Of a stretch of DNA of 64,000 nucleotides, positions 9,197 to 16,589 are shown one piece after another. Within the stretch, counting starts at the first letter, position 1. Every line of letters begins with the position of its first letter. The translations under genes were made by a program, and so were the position numbers. Origin of the DNA: Clostridium sulfidigenes (GTDB taxonomy: Bacteria > Bacillota > Clostridia > Clostridiales > Clostridiaceae); contig NZ_JPMD01000001.1 in the NCBI RefSeq assembly GCF_000732635.1, positions 248,001 to 312,000 on the forward strand, given 5' to 3'. Under the pieces are notes generated by a model that was not told the DNA's origin, ran no database searches, and worked only from the letters and a program-made list of their open reading frames with translations.

Positions 9197-10056
9197 ACCA
9201 GGCTTCAAGATTAAGACAAATGGTATTTGAAAAGCAAGAGACTATGGAAGAAAGCAATAATAATACTAAAATCTTTACCATAACTTCCGGTAAGGGAGGG
9301 GTAGGTAAAAGTAACATGGTAATTAATTTAGCAATTTCTCTTAAAAAATTAGGGAAAAAGGTCTTAGTACTAGATGCAGATTTAGGTATGGGTAATGTAG
9401 ATGTTTTAATTGGGACTATACCTAGATATACCATTTTTGATATAATATTAAATAATAAATCCGTTAATGAGGTAGTGATAAATGGACCTTTAGGTATAAA
9501 AATTTTATGTGGAGGTACAGGACTTTCTAGATTAGATGACTTAAATAGGTTGCAAAGAGAGGTTTTAATTAATAAATTAGGAGAAATAAAAGATTTTGAC
9601 TATATATTAATTGATACGGGAGCAGGCATAAATAGAACAGTTATGGCTTTTATCGAATGTAGTCATGAAGTTTTTATTGTTACTACTCCGGAACCAACAG
9701 CATTAACGGACGCATATAGCTTATTAAAAACAATATGTAATCATAATGTGAAAAATAAAGCGAAAGTTATTGTTAATAAGGTTTTAACTAAGGAAGAAGG
9801 AAATAATACTTTTAATAGACTTAGTAGTTCAGCAAATAGATTTTTAGGAGCTAATCTAGTGCATTTAGGAAACATCGCTGAAGATAAAAAATTAGTGCAA
9901 GCTGTCAGGATGCAAAGACCTGTGGTATTGTCTTTCCCTAAAAGTGAAGTGAGTGAAAACATTGAAGCTATTGCAAAGGAGTTAGAAGGTATATCATATA
10001 GTAAGGGCAATAGTATCCAAGGTATATTTAAAAAAATGCTTAATATTTTTTCATAG
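9190..10056 (+). CDS. flhG: MinD-like ATPase FlhG (FleN/YlxH)
   Basis: A 288-residue ParA/MinD-family ATPase that limits flagellar number and stimulates FlhF. It shows the deviant Walker A motif TSGKGGVGKSNMVINLA, DADLGMGNVDVLIG, and a Walker B-like DYILIDTGAG. The N-terminus (LDQASRLRQMV) matches the FlhF-activating helix motif (DQAxxLR) of the family. The ATG at 9190 overlaps the end of flhF. Confidence 0.95.
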   Translation: MLDQASRLRQMVFEKQETMEESNNNTKIFTITSGKGGVGKSNMVINLAISLKKLGKKVLVLDADLGMGNVDVLIGTIPRYTIFDIILNNKSVNEVVINGPLGIKILCGGTGLSRLDDLNRLQREVLINKLGEIKDFDYILIDTGAGINRTVMAFIECSHEVFIVTTPEPTALTDAYSLLKTICNHNVKNKAKVIVNKVLTKEEGNNTFNRLSSSANRFLGANLVHLGNIAEDKKLVQAVRMQRPVVLSFPKSEVSENIEAIAKELEGISYSKGNSIQGIFKKMLNIFS

Positions 10057-10065
10057 GAGGATAGT

Positions 10066-10725
10066 ATGAAAGCTAATAATATGATAGAAATCAATAATAA
10101 AATAGAGATTTATACCAAAAATCGTGAATTAGCAAAATCAATAATTCAAGATATTGATGAAGATGGTATATATATAGCTATAGCTACACCTATACTAAAT
10201 GGCATAAATTATCCCTTAAGTACTGGAGATACAGTTATGTGTAATTATAATGATGGAAAAGGTAATATATATAATTTTCAGGCCAAGGTAAAGGGAAGAA
10301 AATTTGATAAAATAGCTTTGATTATTTTGGAAAGAGAAAGTGAATTACAGAAAGTTCAGAGAAGAGACTATGTAAGAATACCCTTTATAAATGTGATGAG
10401 ATATTCACCAATAGATAAATATAATGAAAGTATCCTTAAAGATATTGAAAACTGTAATTATACGGAAGGACAAACTTTAGATTTAAGTGGTGGAGGTATT
10501 AGAATAAAGATAAAGGAAAGTCTTAATTTAGGACAACTAGTCATGTTGAATACTAAGATTAATAACGAAGATATATTAGCGTTAGGTAAAATCGTTCGAG
10601 ATGAAACACAAAATAAAAATGAATATGTATATGGAGTAAAATTTCAATTTATTGATGATAAGGTAAGGGAAAACATAATACAGTTTATTTTTAAGAACAT
10701 GAGAAAGTTAATGAAAACGAAGTAG
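10066..10725 (+). CDS. PilZ-domain flagellar brake protein (YcgR-like)
   Basis: A 219-residue protein with an N-terminal YcgR-type beta domain and a C-terminal PilZ domain. The c-di-GMP-binding signatures are present: QRRDYVRIP near residue 100 (RxxxR type) and DLSGGGIRI (the D/NxSxxG motif). YcgR/YpfA-type proteins bind cyclic di-GMP and slow the flagellar motor or stator. Its place between flhG and the sigma factor fits a motility regulator. Ligand binding is inferred from the motifs. Confidence 0.88.
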   Translation: MKANNMIEINNKIEIYTKNRELAKSIIQDIDEDGIYIAIATPILNGINYPLSTGDTVMCNYNDGKGNIYNFQAKVKGRKFDKIALIILERESELQKVQRRDYVRIPFINVMRYSPIDKYNESILKDIENCNYTEGQTLDLSGGGIRIKIKESLNLGQLVMLNTKINNEDILALGKIVRDETQNKNEYVYGVKFQFIDDKVRENIIQFIFKNMRKLMKTK

Positions 10726-10737
10726 GAGGGAAATGAT

Positions 10738-11472
10738 GTGTCTGTAGCTTGTGATGTAGATGTTAGAGAAGAGATAATTAAAAAAAATATACCTCTTGTA
10801 AAGTATATTGCTTCCAAGATTATCGTAGGAAAAAATAAATATGTTGAATATGAAGACTTAATAAGTTATGGAATGATTGGGCTTATGGATGCTATAAATA
10901 AGTATGATGACACTAAGGGTATGAAATTTTCCACCTATGCTGCCATAAGAATAAATGGAAGTATTATAGATGAAATACGAAAAAATAGCCCTATATCTAA
11001 AAGAGCCATCGATAAGCTTAATAAATATAATAAAGTAGTGGAAGAACTACAAAATAAGCTTTACAGAGAACCAAAAGATATTGAAGTAGCGGAAAGGATG
11101 GAAATAAGTTTAAAGGAACTTACAGATATACAGGGTTATGTAAACTATATATCAATGATGTCCTTAGAAACTATTTTATTTGGTGATGATGAGGAAATGT
11201 CTTTAATCAACTCCATAGAGGATACTAAAAGTCCATCTCCACAAAAGACTTTGGAAGAAAAAGAAATGCTAGAATACTTGAGGAGAGGACTAGATAATCT
11301 AAAGGAAAGAGATAGACTTATACTAAATTTATACTACTTTGAAAAACTTACTTTAAAGCAAATAGGGTCAGTACTAGAAGTATCGGAATCAAGAGTTTGT
11401 CAACTTCATAGTAGAGCTATTTTAAGTTTAAGAAAAGAAATTGAGAAACTCCAATATGATATTAAATCATAG
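10738..11472 (+). CDS. fliA: RNA polymerase sigma factor for flagellar genes (sigma-28/SigD/FliA)
   Basis: A 244-residue sigma-70-family factor of the FliA/WhiG group. Region 2 has YEDLISYGMIGLMDAINKYD and FSTYAAIRINGSIIDEIR. Region 3 and a region 4 helix-turn-helix (LKQIGSVLEVSESRVCQLHS) follow. It should direct transcription of late flagellar and chemotaxis genes. Translation starts with GTG at 10738 after an AGGAGGG site; an ATG at 10733 is out of frame. Position after flhG and the PilZ gene parallels sigD in other Firmicutes. Confidence 0.95.
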   Translation: MSVACDVDVREEIIKKNIPLVKYIASKIIVGKNKYVEYEDLISYGMIGLMDAINKYDDTKGMKFSTYAAIRINGSIIDEIRKNSPISKRAIDKLNKYNKVVEELQNKLYREPKDIEVAERMEISLKELTDIQGYVNYISMMSLETILFGDDEEMSLINSIEDTKSPSPQKTLEEKEMLEYLRRGLDNLKERDRLILNLYYFEKLTLKQIGSVLEVSESRVCQLHSRAILSLRKEIEKLQYDIKS

Positions 11473-11487
11473 AAGATAGGTGAAAAT

Positions 11488-12030
11488 ATGTATATTTTAT
11501 TAATTATTATTGGAGTGGCTTTAATTGCTACAAATATAAGGGCTATAATGAGAGAAGAAAATAACTTTAGTAAAGCTATGATAGATGCAGAATCTAATAT
11601 AGATGAAGTAGATATGAGAATTGTTGAAATAAGAAGTGAGTTTGCTAAAACAATTACAGAATTACAAAGAGAAATAAATGATTTAAAAAAAGTAAATCAT
11701 ACTGAGTTTATTGAAAAAGGATTATTAGAAAAAATAGATGATTCAGATATAAGTATTAGTAATGATGAGTACATAAATACCTTGGTAGATAAGATTGATT
11801 CCTTAGATGATAATATTTTTCTTCAAGTAGAGAACATGGGTGAAGTAATGGATGACTTAAAAGAAGAAGAAAAAGACAGTAATCCTAAGAAAGATATAAA
11901 GAGTAATAGCTTAAAAGTAGAAGAGGTAAAAGAGTTATTAGGTGAGGGCTTAAGTGAAGAAAGTATAGCGCAGCGTCTGAATATAGGAAAGGGTGAGGTC
12001 TTATTAATAAAGGAATTATATTTAAAATAA
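11488..12030 (+). CDS. SwrB-position membrane protein with C-terminal HTH-like motif
   Basis: A 180-residue protein with a short N-terminal membrane helix (MYILLIIIGVALIATNI), a long charged coiled-coil-prone middle, and a conserved-looking end, VKELLGEGLSEESIAQRLNI followed by GKGEVLLIKELYLK, that resembles a small helix-turn-helix. It lies directly after the flagellar sigma gene, where Bacillus subtilis has swrB, a membrane protein promoting flagellar assembly. Topology and C-terminal style agree. Equivalence to SwrB is inference from position and architecture. Confidence 0.6.
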   Translation: MYILLIIIGVALIATNIRAIMREENNFSKAMIDAESNIDEVDMRIVEIRSEFAKTITELQREINDLKKVNHTEFIEKGLLEKIDDSDISISNDEYINTLVDKIDSLDDNIFLQVENMGEVMDDLKEEEKDSNPKKDIKSNSLKVEEVKELLGEGLSEESIAQRLNIGKGEVLLIKELYLK

Positions 12031-12233
12031 AAAAGTTTATCAAAGTTTTAAGTGATAGAAAAATTTTATTTGGTATAGGCATTGGCATAATACTAGGAAT
12101 ATTTTTTAGTATCCCTGCAAAAATAGATTATAAACTTAGTGATGGTGAAATTGAAATAAGAGCAAAAAAATTAGGAATGACCTATCCAGACCAGATTAAA
12201 ATTGATATAAAGGCGGGTGCAAACAATGATTAG
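12003..12233 (+). CDS. Small single-span membrane protein with a non-canonical start codon
   Basis: An open frame from 11997 to the stop at 12231-12233 contains no ATG, GTG or TTG before residue 53, yet reads like a real protein. It has a basic start, one membrane helix (ILFGIGIGIILGIFFSI), then KIDYKLSDGEIEIRAKKLGM and a short tail. Candidate starts are ATT at 12003, with GGTGAGG at 11992-11998, or ATT/ATA codons at 12015-12027. The DGEIEIRAKKLGM segment resembles short clostridial proteins often labelled MltG/YceG-like beside flagellar genes. It overlaps the ends of both neighbours, as operon genes do. Confidence 0.55.
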   Translation: MNKGIIFKIKKFIKVLSDRKILFGIGIGIILGIFFSIPAKIDYKLSDGEIEIRAKKLGMTYPDQIKIDIKAGANND

Positions 12234-13008
12234 AGGATTGTATACAGTAGCTTCAGGAATAATTACCAGTGAAAAAAATCAAAGTGCTATTATGAATAAT
12301 ATAGCAAATATAAACACTACAGGATATAAATCACAGATTTTGTCCATGAAGAGTTTTGATGAGGTATATATTTCTAATAAAGATGGAAAAAACAATGAAA
12401 GAGTAACCATTGGAGCTATGAGTAATGGAGTAGAAATAAATGATCGAACCACTAATTTCTCACAAGGAACTATAAAGGATACAGGAGTAACAACTGATTT
12501 TGCCCTTCAGGGAGAAGGATTTTTTGTAGTTCAAAGACAAACCGCTAATGGAGCTACAAATTATTATACAAGAGATGGTCATTTTGCTGTAGACACTTCA
12601 GGATATTTAGTGACCTCTAATGGAGACAGGGTACTTAGTAGGAGTGGGAATGGACTAGCACCGATATATATAGGTGAAGGAAGTATTTCTGCAGACAATA
12701 TTGGGAATATATCTGTAGATGGACGAGAAGCTGGCAGATTAGCTGTAGTTAATTTTCCAAAGGATAACCAAGGTAAATATGAAAATCTAAATGAATTTAC
12801 ATATAATCTTTATGAAGGAGTTAATCCTACCTTTGTTAATAATCCTTATGTAGTTAATAAATCCCTTGAAGGATCTAATGTTAGCGTAGTTCAAGAAACT
12901 AGTAACATGATGACTGTTATGAGAAACTTTGAAAGTAATGCAACTATTTTAAAGGTTTTAGATTCTACTTTGGACAAGGCTGTAAACGAAATAGGTAAAG
13001 CTAGATAG
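12226..13008 (+). CDS. flgF: Flagellar basal-body rod protein, FlgF/FlgG type
   Basis: A 260-residue axial protein. The N-terminal flagellar rod domain starts MIRGLYTVASGI with the IANINTTGYKSQ motif. The centre contains ALQGEGFFVVQ and the usual YYTRDGHF. The C-terminal Flg_bbr domain ends SNVSVVQETSNMMTVMRNFE. I chose ATG 12226 because MIRGLYT is the family start; GTG at 12217 would add three residues and lies inside the ribosome site. Assignment as FlgF (proximal rod) rather than FlgG is tentative, since a second paralogue follows. Confidence 0.85.
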   Translation: MIRGLYTVASGIITSEKNQSAIMNNIANINTTGYKSQILSMKSFDEVYISNKDGKNNERVTIGAMSNGVEINDRTTNFSQGTIKDTGVTTDFALQGEGFFVVQRQTANGATNYYTRDGHFAVDTSGYLVTSNGDRVLSRSGNGLAPIYIGEGSISADNIGNISVDGREAGRLAVVNFPKDNQGKYENLNEFTYNLYEGVNPTFVNNPYVVNKSLEGSNVSVVQETSNMMTVMRNFESNATILKVLDSTLDKAVNEIGKAR

Positions 13009-13044
13009 AATTAATAGAGAAAGAAAAATTTGAGGAGTGAGTTT

Positions 13045-13833
13045 ATGTACGGTATGTTTTACACCAATAGAAGTGCAATGGAGGCACAACAGAATAAATT
13101 AGACTTAGTATCAAATAATATAGCAAATTCCGGTACTATTGGATATAAAAAAGTAACATCTACATTCCAAGACCTTTATACCAGTTCATTAGAGAGACTA
13201 GGAGTACCATGGTCTAAGAATGCAAATACTGAACTTTATGTTGGTACAGGGGTTAAATCTACTAATGAAGTTAGAATAAAGACTCAAGGAAGCTTAACTA
13301 ATACAAAGCTATCTACAGATTTAGCCATAGATGGAGAAGGATTCTTTAAAGTATATAAACAAGATGGAAGTGCAGCCTACACTAGAAATGGAAACTTCAA
13401 AGTGGATGCTTCAGGAATTTTAGTAGATAATAATGGATATAGATTATCTATAACTGATGCTAATGGTAATGAGATAAATGTGCCAGGGGGTCCAATTAAC
13501 TTTTCTAAAGATAAGTTTTCTATAGATGCAAATGGGGCTTTATCCTTAGATAATGATGGAAACTCTATAAAAGTTGGAGATATTAAAACTTATAAGACCA
13601 TAGGTGATACAGATTTTATTTCTGCAGGACAAAGCTTATTTGTTCCAATAGAAGGAGCTACTGTAATGGAGACTACAGAGAGAGAGATTTATCAAGGGTT
13701 TACGGAAAACTCTAATGTAGATATGTCTACTGAGATGACTGATATGATTGTAGCCCAAAGAGCTTTTCAATTAAGCTCCTCTGCATTAAAAACTGCAGAT
13801 GATATGTGGGGAATGATAAATAACTTAAGATAG
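13045..13833 (+). CDS. flgG: Flagellar basal-body rod protein, FlgG type
   Basis: A 262-residue paralogue of the preceding gene and last gene of the flagellar operon in this window. It begins MYGMFYTNRSAMEAQQNKLD, carries NNIANSGTIGYKK, DLAIDGEGFFKV and AYTRNGNFKVD, and ends with NVDMSTEMTDMIVAQRAFQ. ATG 13045 follows GGAGTGAG; an upstream TTG at 13030 is not needed. A terminator hairpin starts 13 bases after the stop. Confidence 0.85.
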   Translation: MYGMFYTNRSAMEAQQNKLDLVSNNIANSGTIGYKKVTSTFQDLYTSSLERLGVPWSKNANTELYVGTGVKSTNEVRIKTQGSLTNTKLSTDLAIDGEGFFKVYKQDGSAAYTRNGNFKVDASGILVDNNGYRLSITDANGNEINVPGGPINFSKDKFSIDANGALSLDNDGNSIKVGDIKTYKTIGDTDFISAGQSLFVPIEGATVMETTEREIYQGFTENSNVDMSTEMTDMIVAQRAFQLSSSALKTADDMWGMINNLR

Positions 13834-13845
13834 TAATGGAAATAG

Positions 13846-13881
13846 AAAAGAATGAAAGACATAGTTTTTCATTCTTTTTTT
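13846..13881 (+). terminator. Rho-independent terminator after the flagellar operon
   Basis: A 12-base arm (13846-13857) pairs perfectly with 13867-13878 around a nine-base loop and runs into a T tract. It closes the flagellar transcription unit just after the flgG-type gene. Confidence 0.9.
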
Positions 13882-13944
13882 ATATCTTTAAACATATAAT
13901 ATAACATTAACGAAGGATAAACTTTAAATAGGAGGGGTGATATT

Positions 13945-14737
13945 ATGGGGTAGGATATTTATTTGGATGTTTGCTAAGTATATTATTTTGGAAGTTTGAT
14001 AGACATAGATTAGCAATAAAAGTCAATGAGAAATTTAGTGCTAAAATAAGAAGCAAAGTAGTTTTACAATGGGTATACTTTATACTTATAACTACCATAG
14101 GTGTAATTATAAGTCTTATATCTAATAGGGAGATTGTTAATGCTATTGTAGCTTTCTTCGTTATTGAGATAAGCAATAGTGAAAGAAAAACAGTAATTAA
14201 AAAATCCACTGAAAAAAAGGAGTTTTATAATACTTTATCCTTAATTAGCAAATCATTGATTTGTGGTTTTTTAGCACCCTTAATTTATATTCTAATCATA
14301 GGTAATGGAGGTGGAGTAATATATACATTAATATATTATATCAGTGATGATGAGAGTCTAAAGTTTATCAATAGTATGTTAACTGTGTTAAATATTATTC
14401 CTACCCTAATAGGTGGAATGTTCTTATATATTGTCTATATTATTAGAAATAAAACCTTTAAAATTAATTTCAAGGGGGATTTTTAAAAAATCTATTTACT
14501 AATCCACTTTTAAACATTTATATTTTTGCTGCATATATTGAATCAGTTAATTTTTACTACATAGAAGATAAGGGGGTACATTATCTAAAAAGTTATGGGG
14601 TGTATCAAGGAAAGATTGATGATTTATGTGTTAAGGATTTTTTAACTGTGATATATGGAGTGTGTTTTATTTTCTTTGTTATATTTTGGATTTATATTAT
14701 TAATAAGGGATCAATTCTCAAATTAGTGGTACAGTAA
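13945..14737 (+). pseudogene. CbiB/CobD-like membrane protein, apparently frameshifted twice
   Basis: An aggaggggtgat site is followed by ATG at 13945, but after ATG-GGG the frame meets TAG. Adding one G to the G run at 13947-13950 gives MGVGYLFGCLLSILFWKFD and joins the open frame that ends at 14486. A second single-base shift in the G/T runs at 14474-14484 would join a further frame (FLKNLFTNPLLNIYIFAAYI ...) ending at 14737, giving about 263 residues with several membrane helices. The segment GFLAPLIYILIIGNGGGVIY and the later LNIIPTLIGG resemble CbiB/CobD family membrane proteins, but only weakly. It may be a decayed gene or two sequencing errors. A shorter product from TTG 13971 to 14486 is the alternative. 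Confidence 0.5.
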
Positions 14738-14740
14738 ATA

Positions 14741-14774
14741 AAAGGAGGCTGTCTTTAGGGAAAGCCTCCTTTGG
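14741..14774. terminator. Bidirectional terminator between convergent genes
   Basis: The arms AAAGGAGGCT (14741-14750) and AGCCTCCTTT (14763-14772) form a 10-bp stem. It lies between the end of the + strand membrane gene and the end of the - strand pyrophosphatase gene. On the - strand it is followed by a TTTTATTT run; on the + strand the T-run is short. Confidence 0.85.
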
Positions 14775-14784
14775 ATTTAAAGAA

Positions 14785-16425
14785 TTACTTAATTTGGTTT
14801 ATAACCTCTGTAAGAGGTGGAATAACTTGTTTCTTTCTAGAAACTACCTGGTCAATATATGCTGTTCCATTGTTTAATTTAATGTTAAAGGCTCTTGAGA
14901 ATACTTCTTTGTGTTCACCGCACACAATGAACAAAGAAGAACTTTTAAATATGTCAGTAACCATAAGAATAATTAGGTCAAACTTTCCTTGATTTGCTTT
15001 TTCATTCATTACAGTTTTTAAATCATTAATTAGCGGAGTAAATCCATCCATATAAGTAGTTGTTATTTGTCCAACACCTACTTTAAAATTACCCATATTA
15101 AAGATTTTAAAATCTTGGTATAAAAGTTCCTTTGAGCTTTTTCCTTCTAATGAAGTTCCAGCTTTAAACATCTCTTGAGCAAATTTTTCTATATCTATAC
15201 TTGCTATTTCAGCTAATCTCTTTAGTATGATTTCGTCTACAATAGTTGCTGTTGGAGATTTTAATAGTAGAGTATCGGAAATAATAGCGCCACATAATAA
15301 TCCAGCTACTTTCTTAGATGGTCTAATTCCATTTTCAAAGAAAATATTAGCAACAATGGTAGAAGTACTTCCTACAGGCTCGTTTCTAAAGTATATTGGT
15401 TGACCTGTTTGAATATCTCCTATTCTATGGTGGTCGATAATTTCTAGAATATCTGCATCTTCAAGACCGTCTACAGACTGAGTCTTTTCGTTATGATCCA
15501 CTAAAATTACTTTCTTTCTTTGTTGGGTTATTAAATGATATCTAGAAATGCTTCCAACCACGGAACCATCTTCATCTAAAACTGGATAACTTCTATATCT
15601 AGTTTCTAGCATAATATCTTTAATCTCCTCAATGAAGTCACTAGTAGAGAAGGTAATTAAATTATTTTTAGTCATTACGTATTCTATAGGAATACTTTGA
15701 GGTATTAGTCTAGCAGCAGTAAAAGAGTCATAAGGAGTAGTGATTATAGTGCATCCTTTTTCTTTAGCTAGGTCAATAATTTTTTCAGAGGGATTTGTAT
15801 TATTAGTGATTATCATTAATCTAGCATTACAATCTAATACAAATTCTTGAACTAACTCACGGTCTCCACAGATACAAATATCTTCCGCTTCTATTAAATT
15901 TCTATCATTTGGTTCCATCATAGAAACTACAACTTTCCCCTTAAGTTCTAAGTTTTCATCTGATAAGTAAACAATTTTAGCGGATAGAGTTTCTAAAATG
16001 TTACTTAGACTTGTTTTACTTTTAGCTAAAACGTAATTATCCCAAATGTCTAGATAACTAGCTGCCAGATTTGATACAGATACAATTCCAGCTAATTTTT
16101 CATTAGGATATATAACTGGGAGAGTTTTAATGTTTTTTTGCTTCATTATAGACCAAGCCATTTTTAAGGATATGTCTGAAGCAATAGGAGCTACTGTATC
16201 TATTTTTAAATCTATAATTTGGGGTTTTACAGTTTGAATAAGCTGTGGTGGCTGAACTCCAAAGTAATCTAGGATAAATTGAGTTTCTCTACTAATTTCT
16301 CCTAGTCTAATTGGAATAGCATTGATTCGTTGGGTTTTATTTTTAAACTCTGAATAAGCAATAGCTGCACAAATAGAATCAGAGTCAGGATTTCTATGAC
16401 CTGTTATGTATACTTTATTTACCAT
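14785..16425 (-). CDS. ppaC: Manganese-dependent inorganic pyrophosphatase with CBS/DRTGG regulatory insert
   Basis: Hydrolyses pyrophosphate to phosphate. The 546-residue product is much longer than a plain family II enzyme (about 310) because regulatory CBS and DRTGG domains are inserted in the DHH catalytic domain, roughly residues 65-300. Catalytic motifs are GHRNPDSDSICAA at the N-terminus, VDHNE, the DHH motif in EIIDHHRIGD, and the C-terminal SRKKQVIPPL substrate loop. In characterised clostridial CBS-pyrophosphatases the insert binds adenine nucleotides and diadenosine polyphosphates; I infer the same here. Monocistronic, convergent with the upstream membrane gene and divergent from the P-type ATPase. 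Confidence 0.93.
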   Translation of the reverse strand: MVNKVYITGHRNPDSDSICAAIAYSEFKNKTQRINAIPIRLGEISRETQFILDYFGVQPPQLIQTVKPQIIDLKIDTVAPIASDISLKMAWSIMKQKNIKTLPVIYPNEKLAGIVSVSNLAASYLDIWDNYVLAKSKTSLSNILETLSAKIVYLSDENLELKGKVVVSMMEPNDRNLIEAEDICICGDRELVQEFVLDCNARLMIITNNTNPSEKIIDLAKEKGCTIITTPYDSFTAARLIPQSIPIEYVMTKNNLITFSTSDFIEEIKDIMLETRYRSYPVLDEDGSVVGSISRYHLITQQRKKVILVDHNEKTQSVDGLEDADILEIIDHHRIGDIQTGQPIYFRNEPVGSTSTIVANIFFENGIRPSKKVAGLLCGAIISDTLLLKSPTATIVDEIILKRLAEIASIDIEKFAQEMFKAGTSLEGKSSKELLYQDFKIFNMGNFKVGVGQITTTYMDGFTPLINDLKTVMNEKANQGKFDLIILMVTDIFKSSSLFIVCGEHKEVFSRAFNIKLNNGTAYIDQVVSRKKQVIPPLTEVINQIK

Positions 16426-16589
16426 GAATAACCTTCCTTTATAATATCTATTCTTATTTATAATTAGTATTTTAAAGGTTTATTTACCTTATGTAAAGTT
16501 AAAGTTTTCATATACTGGTAGGATGGTACATATATTTTAATGATAGATTATTTCTAACTATAAATAAAAAAATGTAAGGGGGAAAAAAT

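Noticed and set aside
14771..14992. Short + strand frame opposite the end of the pyrophosphatase gene
   Set aside because: It lies entirely within ppaC on the opposite strand, with no independent signals.
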